Positions 47,101 to 58,000 of a DNA stretch of 64,000 nt are shown piece after piece. Position 1 is the first letter of the stretch; every line of letters begins with the position of its first letter. A program made the translations under genes and the position numbers. Source of the stretch: Cucumis sativus (Eukaryota > Streptophyta > Magnoliopsida > Cucurbitales > Cucurbitaceae); NCBI RefSeq assembly GCF_000004075.3, contig NC_026657.2, positions 18,844,501 through 18,908,500 on the forward strand. The letters run 5' to 3'. The notes beneath the pieces are model-generated. The model did no database searches and was not told where the DNA came from. It saw nothing but the letters and a program-made list of their open reading frames with translations.

Positions 47101-50100
47101 CTTTGTCTGTTGTTATATTATAATGTTCGTAGAAGGAGAGCTATGAAGAGAGCCATGGAAAGCTCTCTCATCTTGTCTGGTGCTCCCATTAGTTTTACCC
47201 ACCGTGATTTGCAGGTCCGAACGAACAATTTCTCTGAGGTTCTTGGCACAGGTAACCTTTTTGTAGTGTTTTAAAGCCTGATTCAGTATCTTCTCCATGA
47301 TTACGAATGAAAGGTAGTTTTGGTTTTGGCTATGGAAAAATGTCTTTTTCGTACTTCAAATATACCAGCTTATGTTTGGGAATGATTTTAACCATGTTAA
47401 AATCACTTCAAACTACACCCTTAAATCACTCAAAACCAATTAAACATTTAATTTTAAACTTCCAACTGCATTTTTTAAACTATTAAAATTGCTTTTAGAT
47501 GGTTAAAAGCACTTTTCCAGTAATTTTGAGAGTGACAAATGTGATTTTAACCATTTTTAAATCGGTCTCAACCATTTCATGAAAGAAGAGCAAATCTGAA
47601 GTGTTAGAGGCATTCTTTAGGTCCATTTTCAGTGTTTTCATGGGATGTTCTTATTAATATAATTAGATTATTCTTAGGAGATATTATTCTAGAGATATTA
47701 TTTGATATTATTTCCTTAAGTGTATTTCTCTATGGTTATATATAGGCTTGTATCTCTATTAAATAATGAATGAAATATAGATTAATTCCATAAAATCAAC
47801 ATGGTATCGGAGCTCTAGGGTTCTGCGTCTGTTGATTCGTCTGCCTCCGTTGATTCGTCGACGGAAATCAACGGAGGCAGAGCCATACCCATCGGTAATC
47901 AATACACATCATGTCTCCAAGTAATTCGCTCTGCCTCCTAGATCAAAATCCTCGTCTCTGATTCTGCCGCCGCCGCCACTACTCCTTCCGCCATCACTGC
48001 TCCTTCCATCCACACAGTTCGTTGCACTCTCGACCCATATCCGCTCTCCATTCGTCCTCACTTAGATCTACTTGTGCGCACATTGCAAGCACCGATTTGT
48101 TCGTGTATCTCTGTTCGTGTCTTCGACTTCCAGATCCGTGTTTTATTTCATCTCTCGCTTTCGAATCATACTGTTCCAGATCAGACCGACCTGCCGCCGT
48201 CGCCCTTTACTCGTACCAGACAATCTATTTCGATTGAAGACTCCCGATCCTGAAGAGGGTGAATCTTTGTTCAGATCCATGATCCACCGCTCCGCTCCAT
48301 TCACAGCCGATGACGCACAGGTTCGGCTTTGTCCGCTCCCATTTGTGAAGCTCGTTGTCATGAAACGCATCTTCTCTTTTTGCGAATAACGCCACAAAGC
48401 TCTCTATCTACTCAACCTCTCAACCCTCTTCAGTTTTCGTTCTGTTCACCCAGATTTCCTGTTCAATTTGATTCTGACTTGCTTTAGTTTAGTTCGTTCA
48501 GTTCCATTCTGATGACGAAACGCTCCTGCCCTATTCAGACCACGTTTTCATCCTGATTTGATTCTACTTTGCTTCAGTTTTGCTCTTTCATTTTGCCCCC
48601 AGAGTTCTTGTTTCGTTCTTCCTAGGTTCTGTTATAGATCTCTATACGAGGATCTATGTTTCTATCCCAGAAGTTCTTCGTTTCGCTCTTCGTGGGTTTG
48701 TTTTAGCCTAGAAGTTCTTTGTGTGTTTGTTCTTCGGGTTTTTTATTCTATTCTAGATATATTGTTTCTTTTCTTAGTTCTTAGCAAACTCAAGTTTGTG
48801 ATTTCAACCTTGAGTTTGAGGGAGGGTATTAATATAATTAGATTATTCTTAGGAGATATTATTCTAGAGATATTATTTGATATTATTTCCTTAAGTGTAT
48901 TTCTCTATGGTTATATATAGGCTTGTATCTCTATTAAATAATGAATGAAATATAGATTAATTCCATAAAATCAACAGTTCTGATGTTTTGTTTATTTTTA
49001 GGGGGATTTGGAAGTGTATATAAAGGAAGCCTTGGAGATGGGACTCTTGTAGCTGTGAAGAAACTTGACAGAGTTTTTCCTCATGGAGAGAAAGAGTTTA
49101 TAACTGAAGTTAACACAATTGGATCTATGCATCACATGAACTTGGTTCGGCTCTGTGGATACTGCTCAGAAGGATCACATAGGTGAATTTTCCTATCCGA
49201 TAGGCAATAATTTATAAAGAAATTTTTGAACTTTGAATGATTGTTTTTTAGAAGCTGTTTTCTCTTGTTTTCAGTTAAGTTCATTTTCAATGGTGACATG
49301 TCTTTTTAAAACAATTCAAGCTCTTGTTTTCAATGAGCTCACTCTTTACGACTACCCAAAAGCTGGGTTTAATAAGAGTTGCAAGAACTAATGCACAAGA
49401 AATTAATTTTTATGGGTGTTGTTTATAAGTTCAGTTGCTTTCGCTTATTTTCTCCAAGTTGTTTTCATGGATTATTGAAGTTGTTCATACTTTCAAGGAT
49501 CCTGTTCTTAAAAGTTATATGGAATGAGTTTGAAAATACTGTCAAAGACACATGCAAAACTTCTTTTTATCAAAACAATGACTAAATAGCCTCAAGCATT
49601 TCATATCAAATTTCTGTGCGTGTGATAGAATTTCATCTGGATCTAAGTACTCATTGCATTTTTCAGGCTTCTAGTTTATGAGTTTATGAAAAATGGTTCA
49701 TTGGACAAGTGGATATTTCCATCACATCATAATCAAGACAGAATTTTAGATTGGTCGACTCGGTTCCACATAGCAGTTGGCACAGCACAAGGGATTGCTT
49801 ATTTCCATGAGCAATGCAGGAATAGGATCATACATTGTGATATCAAGCCAGAAAACATTCTGTTGGATGAAAACTTTTGTCCCAAAGTTTCAGATTTTGG
49901 TCTGGCTAAGCTGATGGGAAGAGAGCATTCACATGTTGTAACAATGGTGAGAGGAACAAGAGGGTATTTGGCTCCAGAGTGGGTTAGTAATCGCCCCATC
50001 ACTGTTAAAGCTGATGTTTACAGCTATGGGATGCTTCTCTTGGAGATTGTTGGTGGCAGGAGAAACCTTGATATGTCTTTTGATGCTGAAGACTTCTTCT

Positions 50101-51140
50101 ATCCCGGTTGGGCTTACAAGGTAAGCTTCTAAATCTTGCTATCACTTCTAAATCTTGCTATTACTTTATTGTTTATAGTTTGTTAAGAAATTGGCAATCA
50201 AAGATAAGCAAAAGACATAAATAGTCAGCATTGATACAAACATTTACATGGTTCATTACAATATGTTGGTTACGTGCACGAGCAAAAGGAGAGAATTGTG
50301 TTTTATTATTAGAGAGAATATAAAATATCGGATTATAGAGGCGTGCCTTAGGTTTAAAATAGTTTATAAATAGTGGGACATGAGATGAAGGGTTAACGAC
50401 ATTCCAACATAATTCTTCTGTGTTGGTTTCAAATTTTCAAGCATTCACATGCCAACTTTTGAGGAAAAAGGAGATGAGTTTCAGGATTAGAATTTTTCAA
50501 TCACTGTAGTCTCAAATTCTTAGAGTTAAAGCTAATTTAATTTTTTGTATATGATAGAATGATTACAAACTATCACGATTCAATCGTATGTAAGAAATCA
50601 ACTAAAACTAAACTGAGAACAACAAATACTACTATAGTAATTTTCATAAGATGTGGCATTTGAAGTTTTTGAGATGTCATCAAGCGACCAATTATGATAC
50701 TAGAGAGAAGTGACCAATTATGATACTAGAGAGATTCACCGTCAGCATAGAGTCTTTTCATAGACTTATGTCACATATGATTAATTTTATCTGAGCAGGA
50801 GATGAGGAATGAGACACATTTCAAAGTCGCAGATAGGAGACTAGAGGGTGCAGTGGAGGAAAAAGAGCTTATGAGAGCATTAAAAGTTGCATTTTGGTGC
50901 ATTCAAGATGAAGTTGTCACGAGACCGACGATGGGTGACATTGTGAGGATGTTGGAAGGATCAATGGATGTCGACATGCCGCCAATGCCACAAACGGTGG
51001 TGGAGCTGGTTGAGGAAGGGTTGGATCAAGTTTATAGAGCCATGAAAAGAGACACCAATCAGTCAAGTTCCTTCACCATTAATAGCCAACCTTCATCTTC
51101 TTTGGCTACATGCAGCCATTCCACAATCTCTCCAAGATAG
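44114..51140 (+). CDS. G-type lectin S-receptor-like Ser/Thr kinase (At5g24080-like)
   Basis: Five exons join in phase: 44114-44433, 45882-47251, 49002-49182, 49667-50120 and 50799-51140, giving 888 residues. It is a plasma-membrane receptor kinase. A signal peptide ends before about residue 45. A bulb-lectin domain follows (DNRTFAFGFSP, VELDVTGNLVLTDG, WQSFSHPSDTLLPNQ), then an EGF-like region (about 335-365, NPCDIAGICGNGIC) and a PAN-like Cys-rich segment (about 425-460). One membrane span lies near 500-522. The kinase domain starts at GGFGSVY (564-570), with Lys583 in VAVKK, HCDIKPEN at 680 and DFG at 700. HCD instead of HRD makes it a non-RD kinase. A second in-frame ATG at 44174 also starts a good signal peptide. 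All introns are GT-AG; intron 2 holds a TRIM element. The orthology is from memory of the Arabidopsis protein. Confidence 0.93.
47652..48976 (+). mobile_element. TRIM-like non-autonomous LTR retrotransposon in kinase intron 2
   Basis: Two direct repeats of 150 bp (47652-47801 and 48827-48976) appear identical on base-by-base reading. They flank 1,025 bp with no retroviral domains. A perfect 5-bp duplication, gttct, flanks the element (47647-47651 and 48977-48981). TGGTATCGGAGC directly after the left repeat is an initiator-tRNA-Met-type primer site. The purine tract gagggagggt directly precedes the right repeat. Each repeat contains TATATATA (47737-47744 in the left copy) and an AATAATGAATGAAA polyadenylation-like stretch. 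Termini are TA...CA rather than TG...CA. Confidence 0.93.
47841..47880 (+). other. Perfect 15-bp hairpin after the TRIM primer site
   Basis: CTGCCTCCGTTGATT (47841-47855) is exactly complementary to 47866-47880. The 10-base loop contains the self-complementary CGTCGACG. It lies 40 bases downstream of the left LTR, where retroelement RNAs often carry packaging or dimerisation structures. That role is inferred. Confidence 0.75.
50682..50733. repeat. 26-bp tandem duplication in kinase intron 4
   Basis: Two adjacent copies of aag(c/t)gaccaattatgatac followed by tagagag differ at a single base. This is a recent local duplication within the intron. Confidence 0.85.
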
Positions 51141-52195
51141 TTTAAATGTAACACACAACATCGTTTTGCTTAAGAACATTAGAAGTAGGATTCCACTTAG
51201 TTTTAGAGCCAAATGTCCATTTTTTCTTTTTGTAAGTTTACTTCCTACGAATCTATTTGGAATGACTTTCTAAGTAATTGAAAAATATAACAACAAACAA
51301 AGTGTTTGTAAGAACTTATAAAGTCATTTCAAATAGGTCATTCGTAATCATCTTTCACCCTTTTGTAATGTAAAAAAATAATAGCATTACGTTCTTAAAT
51401 GGATAAATTTAATATAACTAACTTATAACAATCAAATAAGGTTAAAAGGTGAGGTTGAACCTTTTTTGAATGGATTGGATTAGGCAGCAAGAAAGGGATG
51501 GCCAGATAACTCTCGTTTTGGCCACTAGAAAGGGATAATTCTCGTTTCGGCCACCAAAGCAACCAACTCTTGGAACGTGTTTGTACACTCTTGATTTTTC
51601 TTTTTTGTTCCGTAGGGGTTGCTTTAGTTATATCTATCATTTTGATTTTCTCTTAAGCACTTTGGATACTACATTCCTTTTGGGTAAAATTTCTTCAATC
51701 TTTGTAGGGATTTATCTTCTTCCAAATCATGCCTTCCCATACTTTATTTTCAGCATTTTAATGAATAAATTATCAAGTGTTTGTTTAAAATGAATGAAGG
51801 ATAAATTGGTAAAATGCATACACGGTTTTCTATTTAGGGTACTATTGACATAAGCTAGATGGGAGGGGTAGTATTTATGTAAACATTTTTAAAAAATTAC
51901 AAATATAACAAAATTTATCGACTATAAAAGTATGCAATAGACGTCTATATCGATAGACTTAACTATATTTACAATCATTTTAGAATATTACTATATATTT
52001 AATTATTATTAGTAAATTTTTTTAGAATATTACTATATACTTAATTATTATTCCATAGACAAACTATTTAGATTCTATAATATAAAACTTAAAAGATAAC
52101 TTACCTCAATCTACGTCAATTTTCACAAATGTATTAAGTTATAATTTATTTTGTTGATTAAATTTTCGTTAATTTTTAGGACAAGTATAATCCTA

Positions 52196-52500
52196 TAATA
52201 ATTAGTAATTATATATAAATTTTATATTTAAATCAAAATGATTTCTTTATTTATATTATGCTAAATTAACGGGGTATATTATACTAAATTAACAAGGTAA
52301 ATGACAGTTTTCTTTTTTAGCTAGTAATTAATTTGAAAATTTAATAATGAAACTAAATAGAAATATAATCATTAGTAATTATATATAAATTTTGTATTTA
52401 AATCTAAATGATTTCTTTATTTATATTATACTAAATTAATTTGGTAAATGATAATTGACCTAGTAATTAATGTGAAAAATTAATAATGAAATTAAATAAA
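52196..52500. repeat. Duplicated AT-rich block, period about 170 bp
   Basis: The string attagtaattatatataaa followed by tttgtatttaaat occurs at about 52200 and again at about 52370. Both copies are followed by tgatttctttatttatatta and ctagtaattaat, so two diverged tandem copies are present. Confidence 0.7.
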
Positions 52501-52929
52501 AATATTTTAGGAATTCAATATAAAATCAAAACTTTTCTAATATGAAAAAATTTAACGATTAAACATAACATTATACTAGTGTTTTTGCATCACCAGTAAA
52601 GATTTTGAGAAAAAAAGTCGGACACTGGCGAGTTTTCTTCCTAAATAAATTTTCATCGTTTTTTCTATCAATTTTGCGGTTATCAATAACGTTATTCATC
52701 TTGGTTCTTTAGTTTTGTTCGAAATTTCATTTTATAGACAATTTTTGGTTAGTTGATTTCCTCAATTACTTTCGCTTTCTCAAATTACAATCAATTACTT
52801 TCGTTTTCTTTTTCTTCAAATTTTGTAATTTACCTTGGTGATCCTTACACATATATACCACATCATATATACATTATGACATATATAATTATGTACACTA
52901 AGAAGTTTGCATTTTTCCTTCGTTTCATC

Positions 52930-53540
52930 AAACAGAATTTGTATTTAAATTATGTGTTTATATAATAAATATTATTAAAATAGTAGTAAACGACATGAAC
53001 ATACATACATAGTTTTCTTTTATAAATGATTTGATTCCTTTATAAATATACTTTAATATATCCATAATACATAATAGTTATGTTATGTTATTTATTATAT
53101 ACAATAATCCTTTATACGTAATTTCTACGAATTTTGTGTTTAAATTATATGTTTATATAGTATATATTACTAAAACAGTAGTAGATGACATGATCATACA
53201 TGCATAGTTTTCCTCAATAAATGTATTTGGTTTCTTTATAGATGTACTTTAATATATTTGGAATCTATAATAGTTTTGTTATGTTATTTAGTATATATAT
53301 ATACCTCATATTATATACAATAATATTGTATACATAATTCTGACAGAATTTGTGTTTAGATTCCAACAGAATTTGTGTTTTAACTATAGTAAATACTACT
53401 AAAACAGTGGTAAACGACATATATTTCCTTCATAGATGTATTGTAATATATATGTAATCTATAAGAGTTATTTTATATGATTTAGTATATATATACCTTA
53501 TATTATATGCAATAATATTATATAGTGACATTTATAATTT
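52930..53540. repeat. Tandem array, about 200-bp unit, three copies
   Basis: Each unit starts near gaatttgt(a/g)tttaaa or a variant. It runs through ctaaaacagt(a/g)gta(a/g)a and gacat, then a tttataga-type stretch, and ends in tatacaataat. The copies start near 52935, 53133 and 53365, with a small extra partial copy (ttgtgtttagattccaacag) near 53350. The units have diverged from each other. Confidence 0.7.
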
Positions 53541-54279
53541 TTTTTAACTGTGAATCTCAATAAACCATAGAATGTATCACATTCAAAACTACGTTCATTT
53601 GTTTGGCTATTTAATCAAATATCTAAAATATATAGTAGTAACCTCTAAATTTCTACCCAGATTTTGACTACAAAAATTATATCTTTACCAGCTGTAGAAA
53701 GTTTTATTCTTCACCGTTGAAATCTCAATAAACTCTAAAAATGATTCTCATTCAAAATTACATTTTCATTTGATTTCATATTTAACCGAATATCTACAAT
53801 ATACATAACGTTTCATATATTTTAAATATATATAATACTAACCTCGAAATTTCTACATGTATTATGTTCAATAAGTTTTATATTTGTCGGCCGTTGAATG
53901 TCTTCTTCTTCATCTTCGAACTCTCTAAATTTTTTTTGTAAAATATGTAACCCATATTGGAACGAGTAGAAGACCGTTTTCATAGAAGGAAAGCATTAAA
54001 AAATTTTCCAGCTCTTTTCAAAACTGTATCTCACGATTTTTTTCATTTTAGATATTTGTTAATCAATTAAATAATATAAATGAGTATCAAATTAATTTGG
54101 ACCATCCATTTGTATAATATAAATGTTCACTTAGAACATTTATGAAATTGATTAGAAAATTGGGTATTTCACGTAATATCATACCAATTTATATTTCATG
54201 AAATGTTATATTTTTTCACAATTTCCCTCCCCATCATTAATTTTGGTAGAAAAAAAAGATCAGTGGACTACACTTTGAA

Positions 54280-54300
54280 GGCCCAAGCCGATAAAGCCCA
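54280..54300 (+). promoter_or_regulatory. Paired site-II-like motifs of the WDR91 homologue
   Basis: GGCCCAA (54280-54286) and AAGCCCA (54294-54300) lie about 60-100 bases before the probable leader. Site II motifs (TGGGCY and complements) are common in promoters of plant housekeeping genes. Function here is inferred. Confidence 0.45.
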
Positions 54301-54360
54301 GTTACTTGTCTAATTTCACATTTCTAATTAAAAAAGAATTCATCGACTGATTCTTCTGCC

Positions 54361-54473
54361 TTTCCCAGCTTTCTTTCTCGTTCTTCCTGCGTAGTGCGTA
54401 CGAACATCTTAAATCTATGGCATTCTGGTTCGCTTCGGTTCGATTATGTTCGATTCTTCAGTAATTTATGGAG
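54361..54473 (+). other. Non-coding 5' exon of the WDR91 homologue with a short uORF
   Basis: A probable leader exon ends at 54473 with GAG/GTACGA. It is spliced to 55001 (acceptor TGTGCAG). An upstream ORF at 54417-54464 encodes 15 residues (MAFWFASVRLCSILQ). A second ATG at 54468 would meet the stop TAA created by splicing to 55001, giving a two-codon uORF. The exon start is inferred. Confidence 0.5.
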
Positions 54474-55082
54474 GTACGATTCCTAAACTTAATTATCTTA
54501 TACATTATTATTCCCATTTATATATCTATTTGTCCTTGAATTTTATCCTGTCATGAACTTCAGATGTTTTGCTAACATTACCTCCATTGGTACTTGTCAT
54601 CAGTTATTTTCATCATGTTAATGTCATAGAAGTAGAAGGTCATTCTTTCAAATGGCTGTGAACATAATTGATGAAATTTGACTTTGTTTAGTTCTTCTGT
54701 CTTGCCTAATCATTTCTAGCTCATTCTTTTTCTCCCAAGCATCCGTCAGTGTTTTGATCAGTCTCTGCGGAGTTATTAATCTTGGGGGACAACTGAAATA
54801 TTCTACAGCATATGTTGTCGAAAAATTAGTACAAAAAAGCTGCATGATTGAACCAATGACTGGGAAAAAATGAAAATATGTGCTTAGAGTTTGCTTCTTG
54901 ATCAGTAGGCCTATGCTGATTTCTGAATGAACTTATTTTATTTGTCATGATGCTGATCTTATTTTATTGACTTATAATTGGTTAAACTATATATGTGCAG
55001 TAAACTTTGTGAGGAAATCAGGCTTAAGTGTATTAGTGAGTAGTGAAGCCTAAAGGTCCTGAATGTTGAATTTTGGGCCGTA

Positions 55083-58000
55083 ATGGAAAATATGCAGTAT
55101 GCTGAGGAGCTTGTGAGGGAGTTCCTTGTCTTTAGGGGGTTTACAAGTGCTCTTCAATCTTATGAGAGTGAGCTTAGCACAGATATTGGAAAAGGTTTCC
55201 AAGTGGACAGGATTTTAGATTTAATCTTTTCAGTTTATATACCCAAGTTTGAGGCAGAAAAGTTGGTGGGGCTACTTGGTTTTTTCAAGCAGTGCCTTGC
55301 TTCATCATCTGACAATACACTACTTTCAACTGTGTCAAAGTTGGAGGTTTCCATCCTTCGTTATTATATGGTACATGCCATACAATCAGGAAGGACAGAT
55401 AAAGTTCTGGAGTTTCTTAAAATACATGGCAATGATCTACTGCAGAGGACTAAAGATTGGACTCCGTGGTTTGGTGGGTTGAAAACTTCTATTAACCGAG
55501 CTTACATAGACTAATTTCTTCTGTATTTATGTGAGTGTATGGACATTTTGCAGCCCTACCATACCTAAAGAATCCAAAGTTTGATCCCAATTTTCGCGTT
55601 TATTTTACAAGGGAGTGGTATGAAGCTCTGCATGTTTCTGTAAGGAATTTCTTCAGTGAAGTCTTCAATGGCACTCATATCCTGCATATAATTGTTGTGA
55701 TGTTCATAGTCTTCAATATCAAGAATTATGATCTTGATGTTTAAGCTTCCGTTACTGCTTGGTATATTTCTTGCAGTCAAATTTGATTTACTTTCATGAA
55801 AACCTCGTTTTTAGGGTGTTTTGAATCTCTAGTTCATTTCTTTTTCCTCCTGTAGCTAAGATTAGGACTGTAGGAGCAGTCCTTGGCATTCACAATTTAA
55901 ACACGGTTGTTCAACTCTGTTTTTTGTGGAGTAAAGTTAGGTCGACACTATGGTTTATGCAATGAATAAAAAAGCAAAGGAGAGTTCTTTGTGGCTTATG
56001 TTTACCCTAGAAGATTTGTATTCCATTCTAACGGAAAAATGAAAAGAAAATCAAATAATAGGAGAGAGTTATTTAGGGAACTATTTCTCTCAAAATTTGT
56101 TTTTCCTTTTTCCTTTTTTGTATTTTTTTTCTTGTTTTCCCCCTCCAAAGGTAGATCCTTCATTCAAAGCAAACAAAGATTGATAGTATGGGCATTAGGT
56201 CATTATTAGAGGTTTATACTTACTGGAATTCAGAAAAAAATTTCTTAACAAAACCACGCATTCCTGCCCTGCTAAAGCTCAGTTCAGAGAAGAACACAGT
56301 TAATCATCTGAAAAGAGATATCAAGCAGTTAAACCTTAAATTAGCTCAACTTCAGGCTTTATTGGAGGAAAAGGAAGCTCATCTTTGCAACTTAAGAAGG
56401 TAGGTTTATTTTTATTTTTTAAGAGGATACAATAAGTTCAAAATCTGAAAGATAGAATTTTAACCCCTCACTAGAACTAGTCTTAATGTCTCATTTGATG
56501 CCAGCCTGGTGAACAGTTCTCCAAATGTGATGCACGAAGAGAATGCCACTTCATCAAATGATGCACTGGAGACTTGTCCTCCTCCAACTACGCAAGTTGG
56601 GGAAACACAGCTGGCTCGAGATGGGGTTTTAGCTGGCTCTGACAAGTATATTGCTTCAAATGAAGATTCAAGTTCTTTATTAACTAGTCGCTCAGGAGAC
56701 GGTGAAGTTGGTGATTCTAGTCATAGTTGTGAAGATGGTTGCCAAATGGGTCTGTAACCTACTTTAGAGTACTTTATTTCTTCTATTGACCAAAAGTTTT
56801 TTGATGATTAGATCAAGTATTAGTACTAGAAAATAAACGCAAAGTCCGCATTATATTGAAAATAAAGGTTCAATTGATCTTGTTACAAAATAGTTAAACT
56901 CCTAAATAATAAAAGTGATAATTTCTTTTATCCACATATTTTCAATATTTGATTATGTTGATTCATAAAATAGTTAAAAGTGATAATAAAAAAGTGACGG
57001 CTGGGGATATTCTAGCCTTGCAGTAACTTCCTGAAATTAGGGAAATTAAAATCCACTGGTGGTTAGGGATGGGGTGAATCCTTGACTCCAATACTATAAT
57101 TTCATGAAGCAATTAGTTTTTCATTTTATTGCCAGTAATAACTTACATTTATCAAAGAAGAAAGCATGCACTTTTGTATCAAATAGAAAAAAATAACTCT
57201 GTTTCGATTGATTCTACAAGAATTTTATGCAAGATTTTCCATGTTCACAAAATTTTAATAGCCCCCTAGTGACTAAAGTATATTGTCGAAGAAGAATTAG
57301 GAGAGGAATACGTAAGTAGTATTTATGTAACAGGTGAGTGGGACCCAAATTTATTCGTTATTGGCTCAGTTGAGGGGATGGGGTTATAATGAGAGATTGA
57401 TTGTGTTGGAGATACTTTTTCAGTCATTTTGTGGTTTGTTCTCCAAGTGAGACTTGGGAAAGGCAGTGAGCTCTCTAATCTTCTTAGGCTATTCTCTTGA
57501 TACAAATAAAATTGGTTTCTATCAAATTTTCAGCGTCTTTTTCCTCGTTTTTTCTTTCCATAAGAGGGATCACATTTGTATGCATAATGTGCCAGTGAAT
57601 AGCGGAGAAGTCCACGTACAAGAAGACTTTCCTGAAGTGAAAGTAGAATTTCAGGTAATACTACTACTAAAATTTCATATTGGCATTCAGATTAAGTTTA
57701 ACCTATAACTTTTACCTTTACTGTTCTGTTTATTACACTTGTTGTCATTAGCTATGTGCATGTGCTTCTCTATCTCACCCTACAATGGAGTTTCTTACTC
57801 ATATTACTGTGGTAAATAGGAGACATTTTTGGGCCACACAAGTCCAATCAGCCGTTGCCGTTTTTCTGCATCTGGAAACAACGTAGCAAGTGCTTCTTTG
57901 GATGGTACAGTCAGGTATAATACTCATGGTATTTGAGGTGAAAATTTGAAGGGAAATACATTGAAAATGGGTTGATAATTAAGTCATCTTGTATCTTTCC

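Larger units (their letters stand above)
51141..54270. other. AT-rich intergenic region with tandem duplications
   Basis: No gene is supported between the kinase stop and the WDR91 promoter. The region is very AT-rich. It contains a dispersed repeat copy near 51884-51965, a roughly 170-bp duplication at 52196-52455 and a roughly 200-bp tandem array at 52930-53540. Confidence 0.5.

Noticed and set aside
48022..48389. Overlapping frames of 71 and 105 codons inside the TRIM
   Set aside because: Arg/Ser/Cys-rich with no gag-like motifs; more likely chance frames in the C/T-rich internal region.
55677..56257. GT-AG alternative for WDR91 intron 2 using the AG at 56232
   Set aside because: It would insert about nine non-conserved codons before RIPALLK and lacks a GT donor in the right phase after NGT.
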